Source of the DNA: Clostridia bacterium | GTDB taxonomy: Bacteria; Bacillota_A; Clostridia; Oscillospirales; Acutalibacteraceae | Direction: 5' to 3' | NCBI GenBank assembly: GCA_024699005.1 | Contig: JAILQN010000040.1 | Location: 1-14,589, forward strand | DNA length: 14,589 nt | In this document: positions 1 through 8,690 of the stretch, piece by piece | Layout: the number at the start of each line of letters is the position of its first letter | How positions within the stretch are numbered: position 1 is the stretch's first letter | Program-made: the position numbers and the translations under genes | The notes under the pieces: generated by a model | Seen by the model: the letters and a program-made list of their open reading frames with translations, nothing else | What the model was told of the DNA's origin: nothing | Database searches by the model: none

Positions 1-216
1 GCCGGCGCCGATATTGGTGTGCCCGACCTCGGAATTGCCCATCTGACCGTCCGGCAGACCGACGTTGAGCCCCGACGCGCCGATAAGCGTGTGCGGGCAG
101 GTAGCGAAAAGATAGTCGAGATTCGGCTTGTCCGCCGTTCTTATGGCGTTGCCGAAATCCTCGTGATTATATCCGAAACCGTCCATTATACAAAGGACAT
201 AAGGTGTTTTACTCAT
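1..216 (-). CDS. gpmI: 2,3-bisphosphoglycerate-independent phosphoglycerate mutase, N-terminal part (runs off the window)
   Basis: Interconverts 3-phosphoglycerate and 2-phosphoglycerate in cytoplasmic glycolysis and gluconeogenesis. Only the first 72 codons are visible, since the gene continues beyond position 1. The translation begins [15 protein letters not shown], with the family's MDG(F/W)G metal-binding start. Near its end it contains [16 protein letters not shown], the signature around the catalytic serine that is phosphorylated during the reaction. The ATG at 216-214 is preceded by a strong AAAGGAGG site about 5 bases upstream, which fixes the start. It has its own likely promoter (245-273), so it need not depend on the membrane-protein operon that ends at 366. 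Identification of the family is secure from the two motifs. The C-terminal phosphatase-like domain cannot be checked here. Confidence 0.95.
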   Translation of the reverse strand, partial: MSKTPYVLCIMDGFGYNHEDFGNAIRTADKPNLDYLFATCPHTLIGASGLNVGLPDGQMGNSEVGHTNIGAG

Positions 217-244
217 TTTAATGCCTCCTTTTCTTTCGCCGTTA

Positions 245-273
245 AAGATATCACACTTTACGCCGGTTTTCAA
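245..273 (-). promoter_or_regulatory. Probable sigma-A promoter of gpmI
   Basis: Read on the minus strand, TTGAAA (268-273) and TATCTT (245-250) are separated by exactly 17 bases. A TG one base before the -10 gives an extended -10. Transcription would start near 238, leaving a short leader with the AAAGGAGG site before the gpmI ATG at 216. The rest of the 149-base gap (217-365) shows only weak inverted repeats and no T-run, so I see no clear intrinsic terminator for the upstream operon. Confidence 0.55.
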
Positions 274-365
274 GTTTTTATTTATCTCTTATTCAAAGCT
301 GTCGGAGTCCGTTGAAACAGGACTGACAGGCTGTGCCGTCCGGATATCCGATATTTACCCGCGGC

Positions 366-1225
366 TCACCGTTTCTGAATGATCTGACGAAGATACGACA
401 ATGGCCTTTTTGCAGCCCGCTGAAAAACCGCAAGCATTTCCGTTGCGGCAGAATCCCTTTTAACGACCCAATCGCTGAGCTTCGCATTATCTGCCGTTAC
501 GCCGCTTTTCCATCTGATCGGAACCATTCCCGGCGTGCAGTAACGGCAGCATTCATGAACGTGTGAGAACTTCCGCAATATTTCATCCGCGGTAGTGTCC
601 GAATAAATGTCGACGCAGTCATCTTCGAGATAAGATGTTCCGAAGTGTTCGTTAAGTCTCCCGGCACAATACGCGCAGGAACAAGGAGCCAGTCTGCCGT
701 GTCCGAGCATATGACAATGTGAAAAAAGACAGTTCGAGAAAGCTCTGTCACCGGACGGTTCGGGGCGGTCGAAAAGCATCTTGAAAAAGAATCTCACCGG
801 CGGGTCAAAATTATAACCGATCCCTGCAGCATCAAGAGTCTTCTTTATATCCCGACGCATTTTTACCGTCGGAGGATAAGAGGATATATCCAGAAAAGCC
901 CCTTCATCTTTCAGCTCTTCCAGAAGAGATACCCTGATCTTCGGGATAAGCGTACCGTTTGTGACTATACGCAGATCGCAATCGGAAAAAATCCGTTTCG
1001 CGAAACGCGCGTACTCCGCGACACGCGGATTCAGAAACGGTTCTCCGCCCATCAACCTGATTTTGTCGATGCCGTCAAACAACCCCGTATACGCGAGAGG
1101 TCTTTTTTGTACTCATCGAAATCATAAAAAGCCTTTTTCCCGGCAATGTTTGAATAGTCGCAGCATCCGCGGCAGTTCAGATTACAGAACTCGGATATTT
1201 CGATTTCAAGATAATCAAGGTTCAT
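366..1225 (-). pseudogene. Radical SAM protein with SPASM-like Cys-rich C-terminus, interrupted by a one-base frameshift
   Basis: The frame from ATG 1225-1223 encodes a radical SAM start with CNLNCRGC (C14, C18, C21), the CxxxCxxC loop for the [4Fe-4S] cluster that cleaves S-adenosylmethionine. This frame ends early at TGA 1054-1052 (57 residues). The rest of the domain continues in the next frame from about 1082 to the stop at 366-368: IDKIRLMGGEPFLNP, with the GGEP motif, then IVTNGT. A C-terminal Cys cluster (NCLFSHC, APCSCAYC, ECCRYC) resembles SPASM/twitch auxiliary cluster domains. Restoring one base in the C run at 1083-1086 gives DLSRIRGLFDGIDKIR with normal family spacing and about 286 residues in all. 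The start overlaps the end of the preceding membrane-protein gene by 11 bases, so it is the last gene of that operon. Substrate unknown. The break may be a real mutation or a sequencing or assembly error. Confidence 0.8.
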
Positions 1226-3071
1226 ATTGACCGTTCACTTTCAGAATATAGCCGGCTTTTCCGCTTTTTTCGGTTACGTTATAATCATTAATGATATTGT
1301 TAAGTATACTCTCATTCAATCCGTCGCGGACGTAACGGTAACTGTAATACGGCACGTAAATACAGGCGGGATATTTTTCCGGATGATATTCGTAATAGTC
1401 TTTCATTTTAAGACTGCAGAAATCATCCCAGGCATTCGCAGGCAGATAGCCCGCGTACGTCCCGACCGGATTATCGTCAAGGTAAAGATATATCCAGCAC
1501 ATCTCGACCGGCACCATAACCGGGCCGTTTGTCTCTCCGGCGATACGTTCAAGGTCGGTCAGGATACCGGAATATACGTCTGCCACCGCGCGGGTCGTGA
1601 TTATTCCTTTGAGCGGTCCTCTGCCGATGCGGGTATCCATTGCTTCCTCCCTTTTTGACGTAGCGAAAATAAATTCGGATTTGAACAGGTTGACGTTCGT
1701 TTTGACAACGTCGGAACCGAACTGCATACAAACGGCAAGCGTAACAGCTGCAACGGTGAAAGCTCTGAGTTTTGAGATTCTGTTTTTGTGAGCGGAAGTT
1801 ATTGTTTTTTTGTCTACCATAACCGCTTCGGTTTTTTCACCCGCAGGAATTCCCGTCAACGCGCGATATATCATGATCGCGCCGGAACAGAAACAGACGG
1901 GAGCAATAGAAGAGCCCGCAAGAAAATCAAGGTCGGATTCAAAACATCTGATAACGATGACAGCCAGCGGCAAAAGATACATATTCCGGAACAATTCCTT
2001 ATTTTTTTTCTTTGTCACGGCATAAGCCACAGCCGACGGATGAAGAAACGCCGCCGCGGATATCAGAGGCGATATCGACAAATTGCCGGCTCTTATCGTA
2101 AAGGCAATTATAAGCGACGCCGCGCACCAAAGGGCGGACAATCCCAGATGAACGCTTCCGTGAGCAACGCGGTTTTGATCCGCGATCACAGCGGCAAGGA
2201 GCAGCGCGCCGATTATCAGCGCCGGAAGAGTAAACGTAAACGTCAGATTCCCCGCAAGATCGGTTATCTTGGGCACGAAATTCACGATCCCGTCGAACAG
2301 TCCGCCTGTATACTCGCTGTCGCGGAAGATCATGGGAACGTTCCGGATGATATCTCCTACGGTGTTGCCCCGCAATGCGTAGACACAAAACACCGCGAAG
2401 CTGATAAATACCCCGCAGGTGACCGCCGCCCAGGATCTGATATGCAGCAGCGAAGTACGGTCATACTTTTTCCGAATGATCAGGCATATTACAGCGACGA
2501 CCGTATAAACAAAATAGATCGTCGAAGAATACGGACTGCACAGCACCGCGAAAGCGAAACAGGAACCGGCCGCGACAAGCTTGACGTCTTTCGGTTTTTC
2601 GGAATGAGAAACAAGCAGCAGCCCGGTAAAAAGCATCATCACGCACAGTACCGAGTTATAGTATACTATCGGAAAAACGTCAAGAGGAATATTGACAAAA
2701 AACAGCAACGCCGCTACAACAGCCCCGGCCTTATACCTGCGCAGCGAGACGTATGCGATGACCGAGGCTGACGCCTGCATGGCCGCATACAGCAGGCGGG
2801 AGTATATTACAATACCTTCCGTTCCACCCCGGAAAGTGAGAAAAAGCTTTACGGGAATATAAAGGAAGATTGAACATAACTGCTCTATATGCCAGTCGTC
2901 CACAAGCAGCCTGTCACCTTTCGCAAACCGGAAGGCGTTCATTATCAATAATTCTTCGTCCGCGTTGCCCACCGAATAAAACGCGCTTCTTATCAACAAT
3001 GCTGCAAAAACAGCGAGCAACGCAGCAAAAACCAGATCATACAGATTGAACCGTTTATTTGTTCTGTTCAT
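1215..3071 (-). CDS. Putative GT-C-type membrane glycosyltransferase, paralog 4 (A type, 618 aa)
   Basis: A polytopic membrane protein with about a dozen hydrophobic segments through residue ~452, then a ~165-residue hydrophilic tail. The N-terminus is basic (N-in), with TM1 at about 12-32. The first outside loop carries acidic D38-E39-E40, followed by DDWH (58-61) in the sequence GDRLLVDDWHIEQL. An acidic first loop after TM1 is typical of GT-C transferases that use polyprenyl-phosphate sugars; assignment to that class is inference. The tail carries RGPLKG (484-489), TWO blocks shared by all four paralogs being WIYLYLD (526-532) and HPEK (563-566), followed by an IYVP motif. It is closest to the paralog at 6829-8673 (same DDWH and LFLYIPV-like segment). 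It starts 4 bases after the stop of the gene at 3076-4950 and overlaps the radical SAM start by 11 bases. Acceptor and sugar are unknown; another membrane transferase or ligase role is possible. Confidence 0.72.
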   Translation of the reverse strand: MNRTNKRFNLYDLVFAALLAVFAALLIRSAFYSVGNADEELLIMNAFRFAKGDRLLVDDWHIEQLCSIFLYIPVKLFLTFRGGTEGIVIYSRLLYAAMQASASVIAYVSLRRYKAGAVVAALLFFVNIPLDVFPIVYYNSVLCVMMLFTGLLLVSHSEKPKDVKLVAAGSCFAFAVLCSPYSSTIYFVYTVVAVICLIIRKKYDRTSLLHIRSWAAVTCGVFISFAVFCVYALRGNTVGDIIRNVPMIFRDSEYTGGLFDGIVNFVPKITDLAGNLTFTFTLPALIIGALLLAAVIADQNRVAHGSVHLGLSALWCAASLIIAFTIRAGNLSISPLISAAAFLHPSAVAYAVTKKKNKELFRNMYLLPLAVIVIRCFESDLDFLAGSSIAPVCFCSGAIMIYRALTGIPAGEKTEAVMVDKKTITSAHKNRISKLRAFTVAAVTLAVCMQFGSDVVKTNVNLFKSEFIFATSKREEAMDTRIGRGPLKGIITTRAVADVYSGILTDLERIAGETNGPVMVPVEMCWIYLYLDDNPVGTYAGYLPANAWDDFCSLKMKDYYEYHPEKYPACIYVPYYSYRYVRDGLNESILNNIINDYNVTEKSGKAGYILKVNGQYEP

Positions 3072-3075
3072 AGTT

Positions 3076-4950
3076 TTACTTCGGATCCAGCGTCTTCACT
3101 CTTGCGATATAACCTGCCTCGTATTCGGTGATGCTGCAGTCAAAAACTTTACGCAGGCGCGAAAGGCTCTCTTTTATTTCTGTCTCGCTTATCGGCGAGA
3201 ACCCGTATGCCTCATATTTGGGGACGTATATGTATTCGGGGAGTTTTTCAGGATATTTCCGCCAGTAGTCCACCTGTCTTGTTTCAAAATCCCGGTCCGC
3301 AAACCACGCGCTGTAGGTTCCATAAGGCATATCGAGGTACAGATATATCCATGAAAAAAGACCGAAAACGTAAACTCTTCCTTTGCACTCCGAACGTATA
3401 ACGTCAAGATCGGACAACATCTGCCCGTATCTTTCCGCTATAACTTCAGTAGTCAAAATGGCTTTCAGCGGTCCGGCATCAAGCGTCACGTATCCGATGC
3501 TGTCATCCCCGGAAGCGATATGCGCCGTATTCGTATCAACGCTCAGGAGCATATCCCGCCGTCCGGACATGGAGACGAACTCGCAGACCGGCGCGATACA
3601 GCAAGCCAGACAGAGAACGCAACAGATCGCGCGGCGCGGAGATCTCTTTTGTTCATCTTTCCTTGATCTGTCATTTTTGATCTCGGAATAAAGTCTGTAA
3701 GTCAGACACATAACTGCCAGATCGGAAATAACTCCGCCAAGCAGGAACACTACCTCATACGCATCCGTGGACAGCGCCAGACAGGCGGAATATACCCACC
3801 CGGACAGGTACAGCAACCACAGCCGGCACGCCGCATGCCTGTTTCCGAGCAACGCGAAAACGACGATGCCGAAAACGAAAAACGGAATGTGACGCAGGAT
3901 ATACGGCTGCTGCATCCACGTATAGACAAAACTCTCTGTAAACGCGCGGGTCTGGGCGTAATATCTGCCATATAAAAACACAGTTTCGCAAACAAGCAGA
4001 CAAAAGGCGATAATAATATATGCCCGTCGACGGATAAGCCGGTTTTTATCAAAAACGATAACGACAAGCAGAATCGCTTCCGCGGCGTAAAAATACCATC
4101 CGATCTCGCCCACGACGGTCAGAAGCGCATCATAAAGAAGACTGAAACGACCGAAGGAGTGATCGGAATCGGTAAAGAAATCAGGGAGCGCCCGTATATA
4201 TTCCGTGAATCCTCCCCGCATACACAGGAACACAAAGAAGGCAGCGGCGCAGACGGCGACACCCGCAGTCAGCATAAGAGATGACCGGACGCTTAAAAGA
4301 CTGTATTTATCGGCGATCTCCGATTTATTCGTTTTATTTCTTATCGTCCGGATCCCGACAGCGATCAGCCAGACAAAATATATGACTGCCAGAAGCGGTT
4401 CGCTCAGGACAGCGCAGGCGGCAAAGATCCCCGCAAAAAACAGTTCGCCGCTTTTATTCCGTCTGCCGGTAAACAGCAGCAGAAACACGACGGTACACGC
4501 CATAAGGCTCATTGAGTTGTAACTGAGCGCGAACGTTTCAATAGGTGTATAAAGGGCGTACGTCACCGCAGCTATGATCCCGGGGTATTTATATTCCCTC
4601 AGCCGAAGGAACACAAAAACGGAAACGGCAGAGTGCAAAGCGACGTACAGATATCTGAATGTAAGCACGACGCCCTCGTTGCCGGAAATGGAATAAACGA
4701 TCTTATAAAGAGGATACAGAATGATGCCCGAAAACTGAGAAACGTGCCATTCGTCTATGAGCGGTCTGTCCCCCAGCGCAAATCTGTGCGGGACAGTGAG
4801 ATAGAAAGACTGCTCTATTATGCCGATACCGATGCGGGCGAGCAGGAGTTCATACACCGTCACCGCCCCTATGCAAAGGAATGCGACCGCAAAAAAAACC
4901 GCGGGATTACATATAACGGCTTTGAGTTTCGGCGTGTTGTTTTTATTCAT
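3076..4950 (-). CDS. Putative GT-C-type membrane glycosyltransferase, paralog 3 (B type, 624 aa)
   Basis: Same architecture as its three neighbours: basic N-terminus, TM1 at about 16-38, an outside loop with E46, then DEWH (66-69) in the context DRPLIDEWHVSQFSG. Many further hydrophobic segments follow, then a soluble tail. The tail contains GPLKAILTT (from 493), where the other three paralogs have a Gly after the Lys; WIYLYLDMPYGTYS (from 534); and PEKLPEYIYVP. It is very similar to the adjacent 4955-6832 product, sharing SLMACTVVFLLLFTG and DKYSLLSVRS, which points to a relatively recent tandem duplication. GGTGA lies a few bases upstream of the ATG at 4950-4948. It starts 4 bases after the upstream stop, consistent with translational coupling. 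The predicted role is transfer of a lipid-linked sugar to an extracytoplasmic acceptor; this is by fold resemblance, not by a diagnostic motif. Confidence 0.72.
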   Translation of the reverse strand: MNKNNTPKLKAVICNPAVFFAVAFLCIGAVTVYELLLARIGIGIIEQSFYLTVPHRFALGDRPLIDEWHVSQFSGIILYPLYKIVYSISGNEGVVLTFRYLYVALHSAVSVFVFLRLREYKYPGIIAAVTYALYTPIETFALSYNSMSLMACTVVFLLLFTGRRNKSGELFFAGIFAACAVLSEPLLAVIYFVWLIAVGIRTIRNKTNKSEIADKYSLLSVRSSLMLTAGVAVCAAAFFVFLCMRGGFTEYIRALPDFFTDSDHSFGRFSLLYDALLTVVGEIGWYFYAAEAILLVVIVFDKNRLIRRRAYIIIAFCLLVCETVFLYGRYYAQTRAFTESFVYTWMQQPYILRHIPFFVFGIVVFALLGNRHAACRLWLLYLSGWVYSACLALSTDAYEVVFLLGGVISDLAVMCLTYRLYSEIKNDRSRKDEQKRSPRRAICCVLCLACCIAPVCEFVSMSGRRDMLLSVDTNTAHIASGDDSIGYVTLDAGPLKAILTTEVIAERYGQMLSDLDVIRSECKGRVYVFGLFSWIYLYLDMPYGTYSAWFADRDFETRQVDYWRKYPEKLPEYIYVPKYEAYGFSPISETEIKESLSRLRKVFDCSITEYEAGYIARVKTLDPK

Positions 4951-4954
4951 ACAG

Positions 4955-6832
4955 TCACCGCGCGTTCAGCTTGGATCCGTTGACACTGACGATAAAGCCC
5001 TGTTCCGTTTCGGTCACGGAACAATCGAAAAAAGATCGTAGTTTCTTAACCTTCTTGTTGACAAATCCCTCCGCCAGATAAGTAAAATTATAAGCGTCAA
5101 ACTTGGGAATATAGATATAGTCGGGATTCCTGTCGGGATGATCTGTCCAATAATCCACCTGTCTGGTATCAAAGTCATCTTCCACGAACCAGGTGCTGTA
5201 CGTGGCGTAGGGCATATCGAGATAAAGATACATCCACGAAAACAGTCCGCAGATATACACGTTGCCACCCCCGGCTTTCAATACGTCGAGATCATCAAGC
5301 GTTTTATTATATCTGTCGGCAACAACACGGGTAGTCAGCACTCCTTTAAGCGGGCCTCTCTCCAATGTTGTGAACCGGTAGGTTTCATTCCGGGACTCAA
5401 GCGACGCGGTATTGCTGTCTATACCCGTAAGAAATCCCGGCTCATATTTCATGGAAACCGCCTCAAATACAGGCGCCGACGCGCAGGCGCATACAAGCAG
5501 CGCGCAAACACAACGGCGAAGGCGGTCTTTTCCCGGATATTCAACGGGCTGTTCGGACCTGATCTCAAGAAAGAGCTTATATGCGATCCCCATAACGGCG
5601 GCTGCGGAAAAAACACCGCCCATAAGGCACACCATATCATAAGCGTCTGTGGAGATATCCAGACAGAAGGAGTAAACAAAGCCCGACAGATAAAGAAGAA
5701 GCAGGTTTTTCGCCGAAGCCTTATCCTTAAGCAGAACGTAACACGGCGCGCCGAAAAGGAAGAACGGAATATGTCTCAGCACGTAGGTCTGCACCGGTCC
5801 GCGGAAAGAATAACTGACCTCGAACGAACGGAAATCCAGAAAAACTTTGAGATATATGAACACGACTTCGCACAGCAGCAGCCCGCAGGCAATGATCGCG
5901 TAAACGCGCCTGCGTTCCATCCGTTTTTTATCGGCGATCATAGCGATAAGCATCGCCGCGCCGGCGGCGTAAAAATACCAGCCGATCCCGAAAAATGACG
6001 TAATGAATTTCAGATCGATTATATTCTGACCGCCGCTGCCGCCGAACGAATACTCAGAGTCCGTAAACAGATTCGGAACGGACCTGATATAACCCCCGAG
6101 ACTGCCGCGTGACAGCATAAAAATGAAGAAAGCTACAGCGCACAAAACGACTCCCGATGTCACCAAAACAAAAGATCGGACGCTCAACAGACTGTATTTG
6201 TCTGTCTCTCGCTGTTGCCCGGCATTTTTTCGCCTTATAAAAACCGAAAGGACCGCGATTGCCCATGCAAAATATATAATTGCCATAGCCGGCTCGCTCA
6301 GAACCGCGCAGGCTGTAAAAACACCCGCCGAAAACAACGCCGCGCTTTTTTCTTTCTTCCCCGTGAACAGCAGAAGGAACACCACCGTACACGCCATCAG
6401 ACTCATGGTATTATAGCTGAGGGCAAAAGTCTCTATGGGAGTATAGCGGCAGTACATAAGGGAACAGACAAGGCCCGTGTATTTATACTCCCTCAGTCTC
6501 CAGAACATAAACAGCGACACGACAAGACGCACCGCAATATAAAGATACCTGAACACAAGCGCGATCCCTTCATTCCCGGCGAGGTAATATGCGATCTTAT
6601 AAAGCGGATACTGAAGTACTGCCGAAAACTGCGACAGGTGCCATTCGTCGATCAGAAGTCTGTCGCCCATTGCCATTCTGTGGGGTATGGTAAGATAATA
6701 AGTCTGCTCGATTATGCTTATTCCCCGGGGGGCAACGATCACGAAATAAGCCGTAAGCGCCGCGAAACACGCGCACGCGACGCCGTAAAAGAACATGGGA
6801 TTTAAGATCAGCGCCCTTACGCGGTTTTTCAT
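4955..6832 (-). CDS. Putative GT-C-type membrane glycosyltransferase, paralog 2 (B type, 625 aa)
   Basis: Polytopic membrane protein with TM1 at about 12-34, E42 in the first outside loop and DEWH at 62-65 (DRLLIDEWHLSQFS). Roughly a dozen membrane segments lead to a ~150-residue tail with RGPLKGVLTT (from 492), WMYLYLDMPYATYS (from 533), QVDYW and DYIYIP. The ATG at 6832-6830 overlaps the stop of the upstream paralog as ATGA, and AAGGTGAT lies about 11 bases before it, so the two are translationally coupled. It pairs with the next gene (3076-4950) as the B-type subgroup. The B proteins have a YPLYKI segment after the DEWH box where the A proteins have YIPVKLF or YLPVRLF. The glycosyltransferase class is inferred from topology, the acidic first loop and the neighbouring GT2 and sugar-nucleotide genes. 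Confidence 0.72.
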   Translation of the reverse strand: MKNRVRALILNPMFFYGVACACFAALTAYFVIVAPRGISIIEQTYYLTIPHRMAMGDRLLIDEWHLSQFSAVLQYPLYKIAYYLAGNEGIALVFRYLYIAVRLVVSLFMFWRLREYKYTGLVCSLMYCRYTPIETFALSYNTMSLMACTVVFLLLFTGKKEKSAALFSAGVFTACAVLSEPAMAIIYFAWAIAVLSVFIRRKNAGQQRETDKYSLLSVRSFVLVTSGVVLCAVAFFIFMLSRGSLGGYIRSVPNLFTDSEYSFGGSGGQNIIDLKFITSFFGIGWYFYAAGAAMLIAMIADKKRMERRRVYAIIACGLLLCEVVFIYLKVFLDFRSFEVSYSFRGPVQTYVLRHIPFFLFGAPCYVLLKDKASAKNLLLLYLSGFVYSFCLDISTDAYDMVCLMGGVFSAAAVMGIAYKLFLEIRSEQPVEYPGKDRLRRCVCALLVCACASAPVFEAVSMKYEPGFLTGIDSNTASLESRNETYRFTTLERGPLKGVLTTRVVADRYNKTLDDLDVLKAGGGNVYICGLFSWMYLYLDMPYATYSTWFVEDDFDTRQVDYWTDHPDRNPDYIYIPKFDAYNFTYLAEGFVNKKVKKLRSFFDCSVTETEQGFIVSVNGSKLNAR

Positions 6833-8673
6833 CTGTTCATCACCTTAATTACGTAACCGGCCTTTCCTTTTACGGTCCTGCCGTAATAGGTTCTGATAAT
6901 ATCTTCGTAAGCCTCGTCAGCCCAGTTCTTGTCTTCATCACCGGTCTTGTACTTTGAATTGCAAAACGGAATATAAATATATGACGGATATTTTTCCGGA
7001 TGATACTCAAAGTATCTGTTCACTTTATCTCTGTTGAAATCACACCAATACTCCAGTTTTATGTAACCGGAATACGTGCCGAAATCTGCCTTGTCAAGAT
7101 ACAGGTAGATCCAGGCAAATTCCGCCGGAACGAATAAGCTGCCGGTGTATTCTTTGCCGATTATATCAAGGTCGTCAAGCGTGTTGTTATAAACCTGCGC
7201 AACGTTCCTCGTTGTGGTTATACCCTTCATGGGGCCGCGTTCAAGCCTGACGTCCATCGCTTCATAAGACGTGGACATTCCGAACATATATTCCGCCATA
7301 TAGAACGGTTCGGTCGCGCAGTCTGTCTGCGCGGCAAGCTGGAATACTAGAGTGGCAGCCGCAAGCATAGCCGTGATATTTTTATATGGTTTCCGAATTA
7401 TTTCCGGAGACTCTGCGCGAATCTCCCGAACGACGTCCGACACAGCGAATACAGCGGCCGTCAGAGCTACAGGCGCCATCGCCGAACCCGACATAAACCC
7501 GGTTTCGGACTCGTAATTCCTCGCGATCATTCCCTGAAGAGAAATAATATACCCTGCGGAAAAGACGATCCGGTTCCTTCTTTTGTTTTCGGTTACGATA
7601 AAGCACACCGCACCGAACAAAACGAACGCCATACAGGAGAACATCTGCGGGATACGTAGTTCAAAGCTTCCGCGAAGATGTGTAAAAATAACGGCAAGGC
7701 TCACCGCGCACCAGACGGCGGCAAGCGACACGTATATGGCTTTCCGGCGATATCTGCCCTTGTCCGCGCATGCGCTTATAAATACCGCAGCTCCGGGTAT
7801 CATAAGGTACGGGGGGAAGGTCTTATACAGCCCATAAAAGAATGAAAACGTCCTGTAAACAAATTTTTTCGCGCCGTATAACACGCCGCCGGGATACTCA
7901 AAGTCGTCGAATATGTTCGGCAGATTCCGGATGATCTCACCGAGTGAGGCGCGGCTCAGAACGACCGCGACGAATCCGATAAAGACAACAAAAATACCGG
8001 CTGTTGCAAATATCCACGTTCTGATCGAAAAGTATCCGGTCGCGGTGCGAATAGTTTTGTTTTTTATTTTTCCTGTCAGCGCAATGACAAAAACTGTTAT
8101 AGTCCATATGAAGTAAAACAAAGCACAGTAAGGGCTTTCGGTGACCGCCGCCGCGAACAGAATACCGCAGAAAAAGAGTTTTACCGGGGACGGTTTATCA
8201 CAGTACGATACAATAATAAGAAATATCCCCTGCAGAAACAAACAGAGCATAGAATTATAATACAGGATCATAAACGCGTTCAGCGGTATGTTAAAAAAGA
8301 ATAACAGCGCCGCAGCAGCCGAAGCCGCGGGTCCGTGTTTTTTAAGAACCGTATACGTCGCGATCGCTGTCGTCCCGCGGGCAAAAATATACAGGAAACG
8401 CATATAAAGCATTATCCCGTCGGTCGATTTTACGATCGCGTAAAACAGTCTGACGGGCAAATACAGGAACAAGGCGTTCAGCTGAGTCAGGTGCCAGTCG
8501 TCCACAAGAAGCCTGTCGCCCTTCACAAGACGCAGAGCGGTCATGACAAATAACGAATCGTCGCTGTAGCCCACGGATCTGAACGCCCGCAGGACCATCA
8601 GACACAACAGGACCGTCATACCGGCGGCAAATATCAGATCTGCCCTGCGGGACCTGTTTATCTTGTTACTCAT
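6829..8673 (-). CDS. Putative GT-C-type membrane glycosyltransferase, paralog 1 (A type, 614 aa), first gene of the operon
   Basis: First of four tandem paralogs. Basic N-terminus (MSNKINRSRR), TM1 at about 11-31, D38-D39 in the outside loop and DDWH at 58-61 within GDRLLVDDWHLTQLNALFLY. The tail has RGPMKGITTT (from 479), WIYLYLD (521-527), HPEK (558-561) and SYIYIP. I chose ATG 8673-8671 over an in-frame GTG at 8682 because GGTGAG sits about 5 bases before the ATG and would lie inside the coding region if the GTG were used. The stop overlaps the next start as ATGA. A promoter at 8691-8719 faces this gene, and the GT2 gene that could supply its lipid-linked sugar donor is transcribed divergently. 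Donor, acceptor and catalytic residue are not proven. Confidence 0.73.
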   Translation of the reverse strand: MSNKINRSRRADLIFAAGMTVLLCLMVLRAFRSVGYSDDSLFVMTALRLVKGDRLLVDDWHLTQLNALFLYLPVRLFYAIVKSTDGIMLYMRFLYIFARGTTAIATYTVLKKHGPAASAAAALLFFFNIPLNAFMILYYNSMLCLFLQGIFLIIVSYCDKPSPVKLFFCGILFAAAVTESPYCALFYFIWTITVFVIALTGKIKNKTIRTATGYFSIRTWIFATAGIFVVFIGFVAVVLSRASLGEIIRNLPNIFDDFEYPGGVLYGAKKFVYRTFSFFYGLYKTFPPYLMIPGAAVFISACADKGRYRRKAIYVSLAAVWCAVSLAVIFTHLRGSFELRIPQMFSCMAFVLFGAVCFIVTENKRRNRIVFSAGYIISLQGMIARNYESETGFMSGSAMAPVALTAAVFAVSDVVREIRAESPEIIRKPYKNITAMLAAATLVFQLAAQTDCATEPFYMAEYMFGMSTSYEAMDVRLERGPMKGITTTRNVAQVYNNTLDDLDIIGKEYTGSLFVPAEFAWIYLYLDKADFGTYSGYIKLEYWCDFNRDKVNRYFEYHPEKYPSYIYIPFCNSKYKTGDEDKNWADEAYEDIIRTYYGRTVKGKAGYVIKVMNR

Positions 8674-8690
8674 TAAGCTCACCGCAGTCC

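Noticed and set aside
293..365. Extension of the radical SAM protein in another frame (ends in ACQSCFNGLRQL)
   Set aside because: The CxxC is tempting, but the main frame ends naturally in a basic helix (LRQIIQKR), and joining this extension would need a second frameshift with no homopolymer to explain it.
217..365. Intrinsic terminator between the radical SAM gene and gpmI
   Set aside because: Small inverted repeats such as CGGATATCCG and GTCC...GGAC are present, but there is no GC-rich stem followed by a T-run on the minus strand.
1083..1108. Programmed ribosomal frameshift in the radical SAM gene
   Set aside because: There is an A6 run (mRNA sense) at 1103-1108, but slipping there would replace the plausible DLSRIRG segment with an unrelated peptide. 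No clear stimulatory hairpin or canonical heptamer in frame is seen. A one-base loss in the C4 run fits family spacing better.
1788..2771. 327-codon plus-strand open frame rich in Arg and Lys
   Set aside because: Antisense to the membrane-protein gene at 1215-3071; the composition is what complementing hydrophobic codons in another frame produces.
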